This document shows, piece by piece, positions 14,996 through 24,479 of a stretch of DNA of 64,000 bases. This DNA is from Thermoanaerobaculia bacterium (GTDB lineage: Bacteria; Acidobacteriota; Thermoanaerobaculia; Multivoradales; JAHEKO01): NCBI GenBank assembly GCA_947259195.1, contig CAMYLC010000058.1, positions 1 through 64,000 on the forward strand, read 5' to 3'. How positions within the stretch are numbered: position 1 is the first letter of the stretch; every line of letters begins with the position of its first letter. The notes under the pieces were generated by a model. It did no database searches and had not been told where the DNA came from. It was given only the letters and a program-made list of their open reading frames with translations. The position numbers were made by a program, and so were the translations under genes.

Positions 14996-17900
14996 ATGAG
15001 TGACCGACGCTTTCCCGACCTACCCTCAGGCTACCCCTTTCCCTCGCTCGAACTGGAGGTCCTGCGTGAGTGGCGGGAGAATGGGATCTTCGAGAAGAGC
15101 CTGGAGAAGACCCGCGGCGGAAAGGACTTCGTCTTTTTCGAGGGTCCTCCTACGGCCAACAACAAGCCCCATGTCGGCCACGTAGTAACCCGGGTCGTCA
15201 AGGACCTCTTTCCGCGATTCAGGACGATGCAGGGCCGTCACGTGGCTCGCAAGGCAGGTTGGGACACCCACGGGTTGGCGGTCGAGATCGAGGTCGAGAA
15301 GCAGTTGGGCTTCTCTGGCAAGGAAGATATCGAAGAGTACGGTGTCGTCGAGTTCAACCAGGCCTGCCTGGAAAGCGTCCACTCCTACGAACAGCAGTGG
15401 CGGGAAATGACCGAGCGAATCGGTTTCTGGATCGATCTCGACAGCGCTTACTTCACCTACTCGAATCGCTATATCGAGTCTGTCTGGTGGGCCTTGCAAC
15501 AGCTCTGGGGCAAGGAGCTGCTGAGGGAAGACTACAAGATCCAGCCCTACTGTTGCCGATGCGGCACCACCCTGTCGAGCCACGAGGTGGCCCAGAACTA
15601 CAAGGACACCGACGATCCGTCGATCTGGGTTCTGTTTCCAGCCAGAGCCGGCCAGGTGATCTCTACCATCGAAGGCAACGAGTGGTCGGTCCCCGAGAAA
15701 TTGAGCCTCGTAGCATGGACAACTACCCCCTGGACACTGCTCGGACACTCTGGCCTGGCAGTAAACCCGGACCTCGTCTATCAGGTCGTCGAGCATCCCG
15801 AACGGCCCGGTGAGCATCTTCTATTTGCCGAAGGCCTCGAAACGCCGGTCCCAGTGGAGACACAGCTCGACGACCAGCGGGCGCGAGTCGACCTCCGCGG
15901 AATTCCTCCACAGGCACGATTCCTGGGCGCAGACCTGAAAGGCCTGCGTTACGACAGGCCGTTCGCCACGCAGCCCGCGGATCGAGTCCCAGACGACTCG
16001 CCGTTTTCCCCCCCGCCTTCCGACGAGGAGGGCTGGCGAGTCTTCACGGCCGAGTACGTGACAGCCAGTGAGGGAACCGGGTTGGTCCACACCGCCCCGG
16101 CCTTCGGTGAGGATGACTATCAGAGCGGAGTGAGGTTTGCTCTGCCCTTCTTCCTGACCGTCGACATGGAAGGCAAGGTCGTCGAGCGCCGAGGCATCGA
16201 GCCCTTTGCCGGAACCTGGGTCAAAGACGCCGACAAGGCGATCTCACGCGATCTGAAACAGCGGGGCCGCCTGCTCTACCAAGATCAGTACCGCCACAGC
16301 TACCCTTTTTGCTGGAGGTGCGACCAGCCCCTGCTCTATCTCGCAAGCAAGAGTTGGTTCGTCAAGACCACCTCGCACAAAGACCAGCTGCTCGAGTTGA
16401 ATCAGCAAATCGACTGGCACCCCGCGCACGTCAAAGACGGTAGGTTCGGAAAATGGCTCGAGAACATGGTCGATTGGGCCCTTTCCCGCAAGCGCTATTG
16501 GGGTACGCCGCTGCCCGTCTGGGTGTGCGATCGATGTCCGAATCAGCAAGTGATGGGCTCCTTTGCCGAGCTCTTCACCCTCGCCGGCAAGCCGCTTCCC
16601 GACGACATCTACGACCGTGAGCTATTCGACCCACATCGCCCCTTCGTCGATCCCGAGGCCGAGAACCCGTTTGTCTGGCCTTGCAGTGAGTGCAGCGAAG
16701 GAACCATGGGCCGAGTCGAAGAGGTCATCGACGCCTGGTTCGACGCTGGATCCATGCCCTTCGCTCAGCAACACTATCCCTTCGAGAACACCGAACTAGT
16801 GGAAGATCGCATACAGTTTCCGGCTGATTTCATCGCCGAAGCGGTCGACCAGACCCGCGGCTGGTTCTACACCCTGCACGTATTGGCAGCCCTTCTTTTC
16901 GACTCCGTCGCCTACAAGACATGCATCGTCCTCGGGCACATCAACGATGAGCAGGGCCGCAAGATGTCGAAACGATTGGGCAACGTTACCGACCCCATGG
17001 AGGTCATCCCCGAGACTGGCGCCGACGCCCTGCGCTGGTACTTCTGCATCAACAATCCAGAGGTCAATTCGCGGTTCTCGGCGCGGCTTGTTCGCGAGGG
17101 GGCGCAGAACTTTCTCCTGCCACTGTGGAACGCCCTCTCGTTTTTCACCATTTACGCCAACTTGGATGAGTGGTCACCTGGCGCCGACTCCGTCCCGTTC
17201 GAACGCCGCCCCGCTCTGGATCGCTGGATCCTACTGAGGCTCGACCGCTTGGTCGAGGACACCACTCGGAGCCTCGAGGGCTACCGTGTGTTGGATGCAG
17301 CACGCCTCATCGAGGAGTTCGTTGACGACCTGACGAACTGGTACATCCGGCGGAGTCGGGGTCGCTTCTGGGCCCCTGCAGCGGAGGGCGGAGAGACCAA
17401 GGAGAGCGCCTATCAGACACTCTACGAGGTCTTCTGCGTTCTCGCCCGCGTGATCGCCCCCTTCACGCCGTTCATCGCCGATGTACTGCACCGACACCTG
17501 CTGCGCACCCAGGCCGGCGACAGCGTGGAGAGCGTCCACCTCGAAGAGTGGCCGCGAGCCGCGGCGCAGAGGGCCGACGAGAAGTTAGAGTCTGGCATGG
17601 CAGCTGTTCAACGCATCGTCCGTCTCGGACACGCGGCTCGCAACTCGCACAGCCTCAAGACCCGCCAGCCGTTGGCATCTGTGACCCTGGTGACGACGGA
17701 TGACGAGCTGCCCGACCTGGTCGAGCCACATCTCGATGTCTTGCGCGAGGAGCTCAACGTCCGACAGGTGCTGTGGGCCGGCGACCGCTCGGCCTATGTG
17801 CACCACGAGGTGCGACCCGACTATCCCCGCTGCGGACCCCGGTTCGGCAAGCAGATGGCGGACCTCAAGAGTGCACTGGAGGCCGCAGACGGCGACGGCC

Positions 17901-18334
17901 TGGCCGCCGAGCTGGAGGACAGGGGTCTGGTGACTCTCGAGCTCGACGGCGAGACCGTCGAGCTCTCGCCCGAGGAGGTCGAGGTCCGAATGGTGGAGCA
18001 GGAGGAGACGGCCTCGCAGGGAGATCGCGAGCTGTTGGTGGTCCTGGATATCCACTTGTCTGAGGACCTCATTGCCGAGGGCTGGGCCCGCGAGGTAATC
18101 CACAGGATCCAGACGGCTCGAAAAGAGGCCAACCTGGACTACGCCGATCGCATTCGGGTTACGTACCTGACCGATCCAAAGCTGGCGGTCGCCATCGATC
18201 ACTTCCGAGAGTGGATCTGCCGGGAGACCCTGGCGCTGGGTTTGGATGCGGCAGGCGAAGATCCTGCCGACCTGGTGGCGAAGCCAATCGAGGAGATGGA
18301 CTTTCGCTTCGCCATCCAAACGACTGCAAGTTGA
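14996..18334 (+). CDS. ileS: Isoleucyl-tRNA synthetase (eukaryote-like, type 2)
   Basis: This enzyme charges tRNA-Ile with isoleucine and edits misactivated valine. The 1,112-residue class I synthetase has the HIGH motif as H59-V-G-H62 and the KMSKS motif as KMSKR at residues 656-660 (GRKMSKRLGN). The blocks DTHGLAVEIEVEKQLG, FNQACLESV, FWIDLDSAYFTYSNRYIESVWW and CCRCGTTLSSHEVAQ follow the type 2 (eukaryote-like) lineage, known in other bacteria for low sensitivity to mupirocin. The ATG at 14996 has GTGAGG just upstream. The next gene starts 20 bases later, so co-transcription is likely. Confidence 0.96.
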   Translation: MSDRRFPDLPSGYPFPSLELEVLREWRENGIFEKSLEKTRGGKDFVFFEGPPTANNKPHVGHVVTRVVKDLFPRFRTMQGRHVARKAGWDTHGLAVEIEVEKQLGFSGKEDIEEYGVVEFNQACLESVHSYEQQWREMTERIGFWIDLDSAYFTYSNRYIESVWWALQQLWGKELLREDYKIQPYCCRCGTTLSSHEVAQNYKDTDDPSIWVLFPARAGQVISTIEGNEWSVPEKLSLVAWTTTPWTLLGHSGLAVNPDLVYQVVEHPERPGEHLLFAEGLETPVPVETQLDDQRARVDLRGIPPQARFLGADLKGLRYDRPFATQPADRVPDDSPFSPPPSDEEGWRVFTAEYVTASEGTGLVHTAPAFGEDDYQSGVRFALPFFLTVDMEGKVVERRGIEPFAGTWVKDADKAISRDLKQRGRLLYQDQYRHSYPFCWRCDQPLLYLASKSWFVKTTSHKDQLLELNQQIDWHPAHVKDGRFGKWLENMVDWALSRKRYWGTPLPVWVCDRCPNQQVMGSFAELFTLAGKPLPDDIYDRELFDPHRPFVDPEAENPFVWPCSECSEGTMGRVEEVIDAWFDAGSMPFAQQHYPFENTELVEDRIQFPADFIAEAVDQTRGWFYTLHVLAALLFDSVAYKTCIVLGHINDEQGRKMSKRLGNVTDPMEVIPETGADALRWYFCINNPEVNSRFSARLVREGAQNFLLPLWNALSFFTIYANLDEWSPGADSVPFERRPALDRWILLRLDRLVEDTTRSLEGYRVLDAARLIEEFVDDLTNWYIRRSRGRFWAPAAEGGETKESAYQTLYEVFCVLARVIAPFTPFIADVLHRHLLRTQAGDSVESVHLEEWPRAAAQRADEKLESGMAAVQRIVRLGHAARNSHSLKTRQPLASVTLVTTDDELPDLVEPHLDVLREELNVRQVLWAGDRSAYVHHEVRPDYPRCGPRFGKQMADLKSALEAADGDGLAAELEDRGLVTLELDGETVELSPEEVEVRMVEQEETASQGDRELLVVLDIHLSEDLIAEGWAREVIHRIQTARKEANLDYADRIRVTYLTDPKLAVAIDHFREWICRETLALGLDAAGEDPADLVAKPIEEMDFRFAIQTTAS

Positions 18335-18354
18335 GTGAAAGGGAGCCCTCGAGA

Positions 18355-19710
18355 ATGGCTGGGATCTTCAAAGCGTACGATGTTCGGGGCCTCTACCCGA
18401 CGCAACTGAACGAACAAATCGCCCGCGACATAGGGCTCGCCTTCCGGTATCTGCTGGACGACGAGGACCGAGCCCATGGCAACACGGTAGTCGTGAGCAG
18501 GGACATGCGTGTTCACAGTGAGCCTCTTTGCGAAGCGCTCATTGACGGCTTGCTCTGCGGTGGCCTGGACGTCATGGACATCGGCCTCGCCACCACTCCG
18601 ATGAACTACTTCGGGGTCGGTCACCTACAGGCTGCAGGTGGAATCCAGGTCACCGCCAGTCACAATCCTGCCGAGTACAACGGCCTCAAGTTCAGCCACA
18701 GCGAGGCCAGACCTGTCTCGGGGGACCACGGAATCCCCCTCCTGGAAGCGAGAGTTCAGGCGCAAGAGCTGCCGCCGGCCGCCCACAGGGGGAGCCGTAG
18801 CCGCGGAGATGTGTTGGCCAGCTATGGGGAGCATGTGCTGTCGTTTCTGGACCCCCCCGCAGGCAGACGACTCAAGGTCGTCGCCGACGCCGCCAACGGT
18901 ATGGGGTCTCTCTATCGCCCCCTTCTGGAGCAAATGGATCTGGACTTGAATACCCTGTATTTCGAGCTCGATGGCAGTTTTCCGAATCACGAGGCCAATC
19001 CCTTGAAGCTCGAAAACCTGCGTGATTTGTCGACCCGAGTGCGGGAAGTCGGGGCCGGCCTGGGCGTCTGCTTCGACGGCGACGCCGACCGCGCAGCCTT
19101 TGTCGACGAGAACGGCACACCCGTCGGGAGTGACCTTTCAACGGCTCTCATCGCTGGCGAGCTTCTCAAGCGAGCACCTGGTCAGCCCGTGCTCTTCGAC
19201 CTGAGGTCGTCCCGCGCGGTGGGCGAGTACATCCTCGAGTGCGGTGGTATCCCGGTACGCGAGCGGGTCGGACACTCTTTCATGAAGGCCACGTTGCGAC
19301 AGAAGAATGGCGTCTTCGGCGGCGAGTTGGCAGGACACTACTACTTTCGGGACAACTACTACGCGGACTCTGCTCTGCTGGCTGTGGTCGAGGTGGTCAA
19401 TCTGCTGCGTAGAGAGGGCAAGAGTCTCTCCGAGCTGGTGGCTCCGATCGCTCGATATGCCAAGACGCCCGAGATCAACTTCGTCGTGGAAGACAAGCAG
19501 GGAAAGATCCAGGAGCTCGCCGCGCGGTTTGACGACGGGCAGATCGACTACCTGGACGGGGTCACCGTGCAATATGAAGACTGGTGGTTCAATGTCCGAC
19601 CTTCCAACACCGAGCCTTATCTGCGCCTGGTCATGGAGGCGGCTACCGACAAGGACCTGGCGCAGCATCGAGACGAGCTGTTTGCCATTCTGGGCACTCC
19701 AGTCGACTAG
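18355..19710 (+). CDS. Phosphomannomutase/phosphoglucomutase
   Basis: This alpha-D-phosphohexomutase interconverts hexose-1- and hexose-6-phosphates for cell-envelope sugars. The 451-residue protein begins FKAYDVRGLYP. It has the active-site phosphoserine S102 in TASHNPAEYNG and the magnesium loop DGDADR (D241, D243, D245). The sugar-binding loop GGELAGHYYF and the phosphate-binding RPSNTEPYLR complete the family set. GELAGHYYF favours the dual-specificity PMM/PGM (AlgC/ManB) group over phosphoglucosamine mutase. The start at 18355 is 20 bases after the ileS stop with GGGAG upstream; longer frames run into ileS. Confidence 0.93.
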   Translation: MAGIFKAYDVRGLYPTQLNEQIARDIGLAFRYLLDDEDRAHGNTVVVSRDMRVHSEPLCEALIDGLLCGGLDVMDIGLATTPMNYFGVGHLQAAGGIQVTASHNPAEYNGLKFSHSEARPVSGDHGIPLLEARVQAQELPPAAHRGSRSRGDVLASYGEHVLSFLDPPAGRRLKVVADAANGMGSLYRPLLEQMDLDLNTLYFELDGSFPNHEANPLKLENLRDLSTRVREVGAGLGVCFDGDADRAAFVDENGTPVGSDLSTALIAGELLKRAPGQPVLFDLRSSRAVGEYILECGGIPVRERVGHSFMKATLRQKNGVFGGELAGHYYFRDNYYADSALLAVVEVVNLLRREGKSLSELVAPIARYAKTPEINFVVEDKQGKIQELAARFDDGQIDYLDGVTVQYEDWWFNVRPSNTEPYLRLVMEAATDKDLAQHRDELFAILGTPVD

Positions 19711-19743
19711 GAGACTGGAGCTTTTCCATCCTAGCCCGCAGCG

Positions 19744-19781
19744 ATAGAAAAGCGCCGCCGACAGGATCTGCCGGCGGCGCT
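19744..19781 (-). terminator. Intrinsic terminator of the YugP-like protease gene
   Basis: A perfect 10-bp inverted repeat (AGCGCCGCCG at 19751-19760, CGGCGGCGCT at 19772-19781, 11-base loop) lies 23 bases beyond the stop of the minus-strand protease gene. Read on the minus strand it is followed by TTTTCTATC, a short U-tract. No U-tract follows on the plus strand, although the hairpin may also slow transcription from the mutase side. Confidence 0.75.
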
Positions 19782-19804
19782 GGCTCATTGAACAGCTGAG
19801 AAGT

Positions 19805-20497
19805 TCAGTCGCGACTGCCGCCCAGTAGGCCGGCACGCATCAGGAAGTACAGCAACTGCATGATGCTCGCCGCTGCAGCCGCAACATAAGTCAGAGCTGC
19901 TGCATTCAGTACCTTGTCCATACCCTGTCGCTCCTGCGCCGAGACGATTCCATACTCGACGGCGAGCTTCTTGGCCCGGTTCGACGCGTCGAACTCCACC
20001 GGCAGCGTGACCATTTGAAAAGCCAGCAGACCACAGAATAGGAGCACACCCGCCATGAAGAGCCCGGTCGAGGACAAGAACAGACCGAACATCATGCCGT
20101 AGAAACCGAGTGTCGAGCCCAGGCTGGCCGGCTTGACGAGAATGGATCTGATCCACATCGGCTTGTAGGCCGTGGCATGTTGGACGGCATGTCCGGCTTC
20201 GTGGCAGGCCACTCCCACAGCGGCGATGGACGCAATGCTGTAGACCGGCTCCGACAGCGCAAGGGTCTTGTTCACAGGATTGTAGTGATCCGACAGCCTT
20301 CCCGGTACAGGCTTGATTTCCACGTCCCGGATGCCGGCCTGCTCCAACATGGCCTTGGCGGCCTGAGCACCGGTCATGCCGTTCATCGTCCTCACCTTCG
20401 AGTACTTCTTGAAGGTGGATTTCGTCTTGAAGCTGGCCCAAACCGACAATAGCAGGGCAGGCGCCAGGAACAGAAAGTACATCGGGTCGAATACCAC
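19805..20497 (-). CDS. YugP-like membrane zinc metallopeptidase
   Basis: The 230-residue integral membrane protein has an N-terminal helix (MYFLFLAPALLLSVWA) and two or three C-terminal helices. In between it has the zinc motif H99-E-A-G-H103 within GVACHEAGHAVQHA. The segment KPVPGRLSDHYNPVNKTLALSEPVY is the conserved cap of the YugP/DUF2268-like neutral zinc metallopeptidase family. Its physiological substrate is not established. The start is a GTG at 20497 with AGGAG seven bases upstream. A clear terminator follows the gene. It is divergent from the SDR gene. Confidence 0.88.
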   Translation of the reverse strand: MVFDPMYFLFLAPALLLSVWASFKTKSTFKKYSKVRTMNGMTGAQAAKAMLEQAGIRDVEIKPVPGRLSDHYNPVNKTLALSEPVYSIASIAAVGVACHEAGHAVQHATAYKPMWIRSILVKPASLGSTLGFYGMMFGLFLSSTGLFMAGVLLFCGLLAFQMVTLPVEFDASNRAKKLAVEYGIVSAQERQGMDKVLNAAALTYVAAAAASIMQLLYFLMRAGLLGGSRD

Positions 20498-20605
20498 GGG
20501 CTCACTCCTCCTTCTCAGCTGACCGAAACCGTTCTCTCACAGACATTATTCCAGAATCTGTCGAAACGGAGTGTGCCACAATCGGCCACCGGGAGGAAAT
20601 TGCAC

Positions 20606-21331
20606 GTGCAAAAAGAAACACCCAAGTCCGTAGCCCTGGTAACCGGTGGCAACCGCGGTATCGGTCGAGCCATCGTTGAGGCCCTCGCCAAGGAAAACTG
20701 GCGGATCTTCTTCTGCTCGCAAAGCACCGAGAGCGCTGCAACTGCTTCGCAGGAGCTCGCCCAGTCGTTCCCAGGGCAGATATCAGGAAGGGTCTGCGAT
20801 GTGGGCCAGCAGAGCCAAGTCGACGACCTGGTCTCGTGGGTGACGAGCGAAGCCGGACGAATCGACTGCCTTGTCAACAACGCCGGAATCGGGCATTTCG
20901 GACCCGTGGATGAGATCTCGGGTGAGGACTGGAGGCGTCTCATTCGCACCAACCTCAACGGGACCTTCTACGCGATTCGAGCCGTGACGCCCTGGATGAA
21001 GAAACAAGGCGAGGGCTGGATCATCAACATCGCCTCTCTCGCCGGCAAGAACCCTTTCGCCGGGGGCAGCGCCTACAACGCGAGCAAGTTCGGCATGGTC
21101 GGACTCTCGGAGGCGAGCATGCTCGATCTTCGCCCGTTTGGAATCCGGGTTGCTGCCATCCTGCCTGGCAGCGTGCAAACCGGGTTCAGCCATCCGAAGC
21201 CAGGAGCCGACGACGGCTGGAAGTTGGCGCCCGAGGATATCGCTCGCACAGTGCTCGACCTCCTGCGCCATGAGAGCCGCTCGCTGCCCAGCCTCGTGGA
21301 GATTCGCCCCAGCAACCCGCCGAAGCGGTAG
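20606..21331 (+). CDS. Short-chain dehydrogenase/reductase
   Basis: This classical SDR of ~241 residues has the NAD(P) motif TGGNRGIG near residue 14, the NNAG structural motif (VNNAGIGHFGP) and a catalytic set of S144, Y157 and K161 (YNASK). The overall layout is close to FabG-like 3-oxoacyl-ACP reductases and sugar/steroid SDRs, so the substrate is open. The start is a GTG at 20606, preceded by GGGAGGAA at seven bases; the upstream GTG at 20573 lacks such a site. There is no fatty-acid synthesis neighbour, which weakens a FabG call. It is convergent with the anti-sigma gene. Confidence 0.9.
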   Translation: MQKETPKSVALVTGGNRGIGRAIVEALAKENWRIFFCSQSTESAATASQELAQSFPGQISGRVCDVGQQSQVDDLVSWVTSEAGRIDCLVNNAGIGHFGPVDEISGEDWRRLIRTNLNGTFYAIRAVTPWMKKQGEGWIINIASLAGKNPFAGGSAYNASKFGMVGLSEASMLDLRPFGIRVAAILPGSVQTGFSHPKPGADDGWKLAPEDIARTVLDLLRHESRSLPSLVEIRPSNPPKR

Positions 21332-21336
21332 CGACA

Positions 21337-21352
21337 GGTCCTGAGGGTTGAG
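21337..21352 (+). repeat. Intergenic hairpin repeat, partial copy R5
   Basis: GGTCCTGAGGGTTGAG lies in the 32-base gap between the convergent SDR and anti-sigma genes. It joins the end of box B (GGTCCTG) to the start of box A (GGGTTGAG), the junction expected between tandem units. No hairpin remains here. Confidence 0.45.
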
Positions 21353-21363
21353 AACACTGCGGT

Positions 21364-22221
21364 CTACAGAATCCGCATCACTTCGTCGCCGTAGAGCAAT
21401 GGCGGGCTCGATGGCTCAGGAGAACCGCCAAGTGGCTCCACTGTGATGCTGACCGCAATGGTGCCGCCAGGCATGGTCTCCGAAGTCAGCTCGGTGCGGG
21501 ATCCAGGTCTGGGATCGAAGGTCCCTGCACTGACCTGGGAGCCCTCTTCGGTGATGAACCAGAGCTGGTAGGCCCGATCCTCGGGGCTCGGCTCGAGCCC
21601 GTCGATGCGTAGGTACCAGTGTTGATGATCGGGTGCCACGAACAGCGTCGCCGTCGGCGGCGCTTCGGCCAGTCGCTCCTCCATCGGATAGAGGCTGCAG
21701 ACCTCTACTCCCGAAGCGGCCAGCACCGACAGCTTGGCTTGTGCCTCCACGAGCTCCTGTTGATACCGCTCCAGCTCTCCGGATTGCAGATTCACCTCTC
21801 TCAGATGACCTGTAATCTTCGCTATCTCCTCCTGCTGACGCTCCATCTCGACGCGCTGCCATCCAGACACACCCAGGACAGCCAAAAAAAGGCCTGCCGC
21901 GAGTGGTAGAGCCCACTTCCTCCAACCGCTGGCACCTCTCGTCGGCCACCATGCGGCGATCCGCTCCTCCTGCTTGGCGACCCGACCTCCAACCTCGCCA
22001 CTCAGGCTGGCCATGAGCCTCTTTTTCGTCGCCGGCGAGGGTTGTACTGGATCGAGCTCGTATGGCAACAGACCGACGATCTCGAGAAGGCTCCGCAGCG
22101 GACTCTCACCGGTGTCGCCTTGGATTTCCGGGGCTGGCACGACGCCCTCGTTCAGACGATCCAACAGATCGCCTGCCAGTCGGTCTTCCAGGGTCACGGT
22201 AGCCTCATGGTCCTGACTCAC
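21364..22221 (-). CDS. Anti-sigma factor, RskA type
   Basis: The 285-residue protein has a cytoplasmic N-terminal part, one membrane helix (ALPLAAGLFLAVLGVSGW, ~107-124), a short coiled coil (RVEMERQQEEIAKITGHLREV) and a periplasmic C-terminal domain. The periplasmic segment ATLFVAPDHQHWYLRIDGLEPSPEDRAYQLWFI matches the RskA/anti-sigma-K fold. It would bind and hold the ECF sigma encoded just upstream, releasing it on an envelope signal through proteolysis. Its GTG start overlaps the sigma stop by four bases, indicating translational coupling. The N-terminal part lacks a Cys/His zinc motif. The inducing signal is not evident. Confidence 0.88.
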   Translation of the reverse strand: MSQDHEATVTLEDRLAGDLLDRLNEGVVPAPEIQGDTGESPLRSLLEIVGLLPYELDPVQPSPATKKRLMASLSGEVGGRVAKQEERIAAWWPTRGASGWRKWALPLAAGLFLAVLGVSGWQRVEMERQQEEIAKITGHLREVNLQSGELERYQQELVEAQAKLSVLAASGVEVCSLYPMEERLAEAPPTATLFVAPDHQHWYLRIDGLEPSPEDRAYQLWFITEEGSQVSAGTFDPRPGSRTELTSETMPGGTIAVSITVEPLGGSPEPSSPPLLYGDEVMRIL

Positions 22222-22826
22222 AACAGGTCTCCAATCTCTTCCCGCAAGGCCGCTCGCAGCTTCTTCATGGCCAGCAGGGTTCGAGTCTTCACGGTGCCCA
22301 ATGGGATTCCAGTCTGCTCTGCGATCTCGCTCTGGGTGGAGCCACCGTAGAAGGCCAACTCCAAGACCTGACGTTGCTCTGGAGGCAGCTTCGACATTTC
22401 CTCGCCGAGGCGCCGCTGTCTCTCGTGCAGTAGTACGTCTCCCACACCGGTCGGGGATGTATGCGAGGCCGGCTTCTCCTGCTGAGCAGCCGTCACGGTA
22501 CGCATCTGAACTTGTCGACTCCTCAAGCGGTCGATAGCCCGGCTGCGGGTGATCAGCACCAGCCAGGTGGAGACCGAGGACCTCTTCGGGTCGTATCTGG
22601 CTGCCTGATTCCAGACCTGAAGGAAGGCCTCCTGCAGGATCTCCTCGGCGTCCTGGGAATTGCCCAAGACGCGATAGGCCAAGGCCAACAGCATGCTCGA
22701 AAAACGGTCGTAGAGCTCGGCCACTGCCTCCTGATTCCGGTCCACAATGGCACTGAGCAACTCCTTGTCATCGATCCTTGATGGGTTGCCGGAGCCAGCG
22801 CCTGGAGGATTGTCGGAAGGCTGCAT
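22218..22826 (-). CDS. ECF RNA polymerase sigma factor (SigK-like)
   Basis: The 202-residue sigma-70 family protein contains region 2 (AVAELYDRFSSMLLALAYRVLGNSQDAEEILQEAFLQVW) and region 4 (LPPEQRQVLELAFYGGSTQSEIAEQTGIPLGTVKTRTLLAMKKLR). No region 1 or 3 is present, which defines the extracytoplasmic-function group. Pairing with an RskA-type membrane anti-sigma points to the SigK-like subgroup. The start is the ATG at 22826. A ~50-base gap separates it from the divergent Rossmann-fold gene. I could not identify a convincing autoregulatory promoter there. The regulon is unknown. Confidence 0.93.
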   Translation of the reverse strand: MQPSDNPPGAGSGNPSRIDDKELLSAIVDRNQEAVAELYDRFSSMLLALAYRVLGNSQDAEEILQEAFLQVWNQAARYDPKRSSVSTWLVLITRSRAIDRLRSRQVQMRTVTAAQQEKPASHTSPTGVGDVLLHERQRRLGEEMSKLPPEQRQVLELAFYGGSTQSEIAEQTGIPLGTVKTRTLLAMKKLRAALREEIGDLL

Positions 22827-22875
22827 CTCGAGATGTCGGTCCTGTCAGGGGGTGTCGGTAGGATAGCATGCAGCC

Positions 22876-23379
22876 ATGGCCTCCCCGGCTCGACGAATGA
22901 CGGTTATTGGAGGCTCCGTTTGTTCGGATGACGAGCGTCGACTGGCGCTCGAAACCGGTCGGGAGATCGCCCGAGCCGGTGCGATTCTGCTGTGCGGAGG
23001 ACGGAGCGGAGTCATGGAGGCTGCCGCCGAGGGTGCTCAGTCCGAGGGCGGCTCTACGGTGGGAATCATGCCAGGATCCGGCCCCGATGAAAGTCCTCCC
23101 AACCCCTATATCGGATTGCCCATCTACACCGGGATCGGACAGGCCCGAAACCAGGTCCTGGTGCTGTCAGGCGAAGCCGTGATCGGCATTGGAGGCAGTT
23201 GGGGCACGTTGACTGAGATCGGCTTGTCGATCCGACATGGCATCCCGGTCGTCCTGCTGGACAGCTGGACCCTCGAGCCTCCCGACGGCAAACCCGAACC
23301 TCTTCTCCACCGCGCTTCGAGCCCGGCCGAAGCTGTCGAAATCGCCATACGCGCTGCCAACGGGGTCCCTCGAGGATGA
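22876..23379 (+). CDS. TIGR00725-like Rossmann-fold protein (LOG/DprA-related)
   Basis: The 167-residue protein has the SLOG-type fold: [37 protein letters not shown] with the GGRxGVM nucleotide loop, [29 protein letters not shown], and PVVLLDSW. This matches the TIGR00725 group related to LOG (cytokinin-activating) and DprA-like proteins. Unlike LOG, the PGGxGTxxE motif is replaced by GGSWGTLTE. The family is thought to bind nucleotides or their derivatives but has no settled function. The stop overlaps the ATG of the thioesterase gene (ATGA), so the two are coupled. Confidence 0.85.
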   Translation: MASPARRMTVIGGSVCSDDERRLALETGREIARAGAILLCGGRSGVMEAAAEGAQSEGGSTVGIMPGSGPDESPPNPYIGLPIYTGIGQARNQVLVLSGEAVIGIGGSWGTLTEIGLSIRHGIPVVLLDSWTLEPPDGKPEPLLHRASSPAEAVEIAIRAANGVPRG

Positions 23380-23780
23380 CCGAAACCGCCAAGCACGATC
23401 GACCGGAAGCGCCCCGCCAGCCCGCCATCCGAGTGATGATGATGCCCAGGGACACCAATGCCTTGGGGACGATCTTCGGCGGCATCATCCTCTCCTATAT
23501 CGATCAGGCAGGTGCCGTGGAAGCGCACCGTCACGCCAAGGGCCGACTCGTCACCGTGGCCATGCGCGAGGTCGAGTTTCACCAACCGGTCTTCGTCGGT
23601 GACCTGGTGAGCTTCTATGCTGAGCCCATTCGCCTCGGCAACACCTCCATCACGATCAAGGTCGTAGTCGAGGCCGAGCGCCGCACCAGCGGTGGCGATC
23701 GGGTCCTGGTGACCCAGGCCGAGGTGGTCTTCGTGCAAGTCGACCGAGACAATCGACCCATTCCCCTCGCCCGTCGATAG
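23376..23780 (+). CDS. Acyl-CoA thioesterase, hotdog fold
   Basis: The 134-residue single-hotdog protein resembles YciA/BACH-type thioesterases, which hydrolyse acyl-CoA to free acid and CoA. Family features are [34 protein letters not shown], with the nucleophile-activating Asn/Asp region and the GG turn. [34 protein letters not shown] follows as the long strand pair. Chain-length preference is not visible. It overlaps the preceding TIGR00725-like gene by four bases. There is no signal peptide, so it is cytosolic. Confidence 0.9.
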   Translation: MTETAKHDRPEAPRQPAIRVMMMPRDTNALGTIFGGIILSYIDQAGAVEAHRHAKGRLVTVAMREVEFHQPVFVGDLVSFYAEPIRLGNTSITIKVVVEAERRTSGGDRVLVTQAEVVFVQVDRDNRPIPLARR

Positions 23781-23819
23781 GCCCCAGCCGGCAACCGAAC
23801 AGCTGATCTTCTGCGGGGG

Positions 23820-24437
23820 CTAGTCCGCCCGGAAAGGCTCGTAGCAATTGCGGCAGCGGGCTTCGTAGGCCTCGACATCGCCGACCTGCACCTGCTCCTG
23901 GCCTCCAGCGATGCGTTGGCTGTAATGCGCCAGCCCGCCGCAACGGACGCATACGGCGTGCACCTTGTCGACGAATTCGGCCAGCGCCAGGATCTGCGGC
24001 ATGGGACCAAAGGGCCGGCGCTCGTAATCCTGATCGAGGCCGGCCACGATTACCCGTACCCCGCGATCGGCCAACTGGCTGACAGTCCCGACCAGACCGT
24101 CGTCGAAGAACTGAGCTTCGTCGATGCCGATCACCTCCACCTCGGGCTCGGCTCGGCGTAGCAACTCGGCCGAGTCGGCTACCGTGCAGGCATCCACAGT
24201 CCGGTTGTCCCGGGTCACCAACACCTCCGGGCCGTGCCTCGAATCCAGGACGGGCTTGAACACCTGGATCCGCTGGCGGGCGATGAGAGCCCTGCGTAGA
24301 CGGCGTAGGAGCTCCTCACTCTTGCCCGAGAACATGCCGCCCGTGACCACCTCCAAGCGGCCCGGACGTCCTTCGTGAATCTTCGCGTCGGAGGGCATGG
24401 CACCGCGGATGGTATCGCGCTCTCCTCTCTCTGTCAT
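23820..24437 (-). CDS. tdk: Thymidine kinase
   Basis: This type II thymidine kinase makes dTMP from thymidine with ATP. The 205-residue protein has the P-loop GGMFSGKS (33-40), the DEAQFF motif (106-111) whose Glu107 is the catalytic base, and a structural zinc site of C163, C166, C195 and C198. The C-terminal loop YEARCRNCYEPF is typical. I start at the ATG at 24437, with GAGGTG just upstream; longer reading frames extend into the divergent DUF2203 gene and are not conserved. It complements udk, giving the window two salvage kinases. Confidence 0.95.
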   Translation of the reverse strand: MTERGERDTIRGAMPSDAKIHEGRPGRLEVVTGGMFSGKSEELLRRLRRALIARQRIQVFKPVLDSRHGPEVLVTRDNRTVDACTVADSAELLRRAEPEVEVIGIDEAQFFDDGLVGTVSQLADRGVRVIVAGLDQDYERRPFGPMPQILALAEFVDKVHAVCVRCGGLAHYSQRIAGGQEQVQVGDVEAYEARCRNCYEPFRAD

Positions 24438-24479
24438 CCGCTGCACCTCGCATCCCACAGCTGCTAAGCTCCGGCCCCT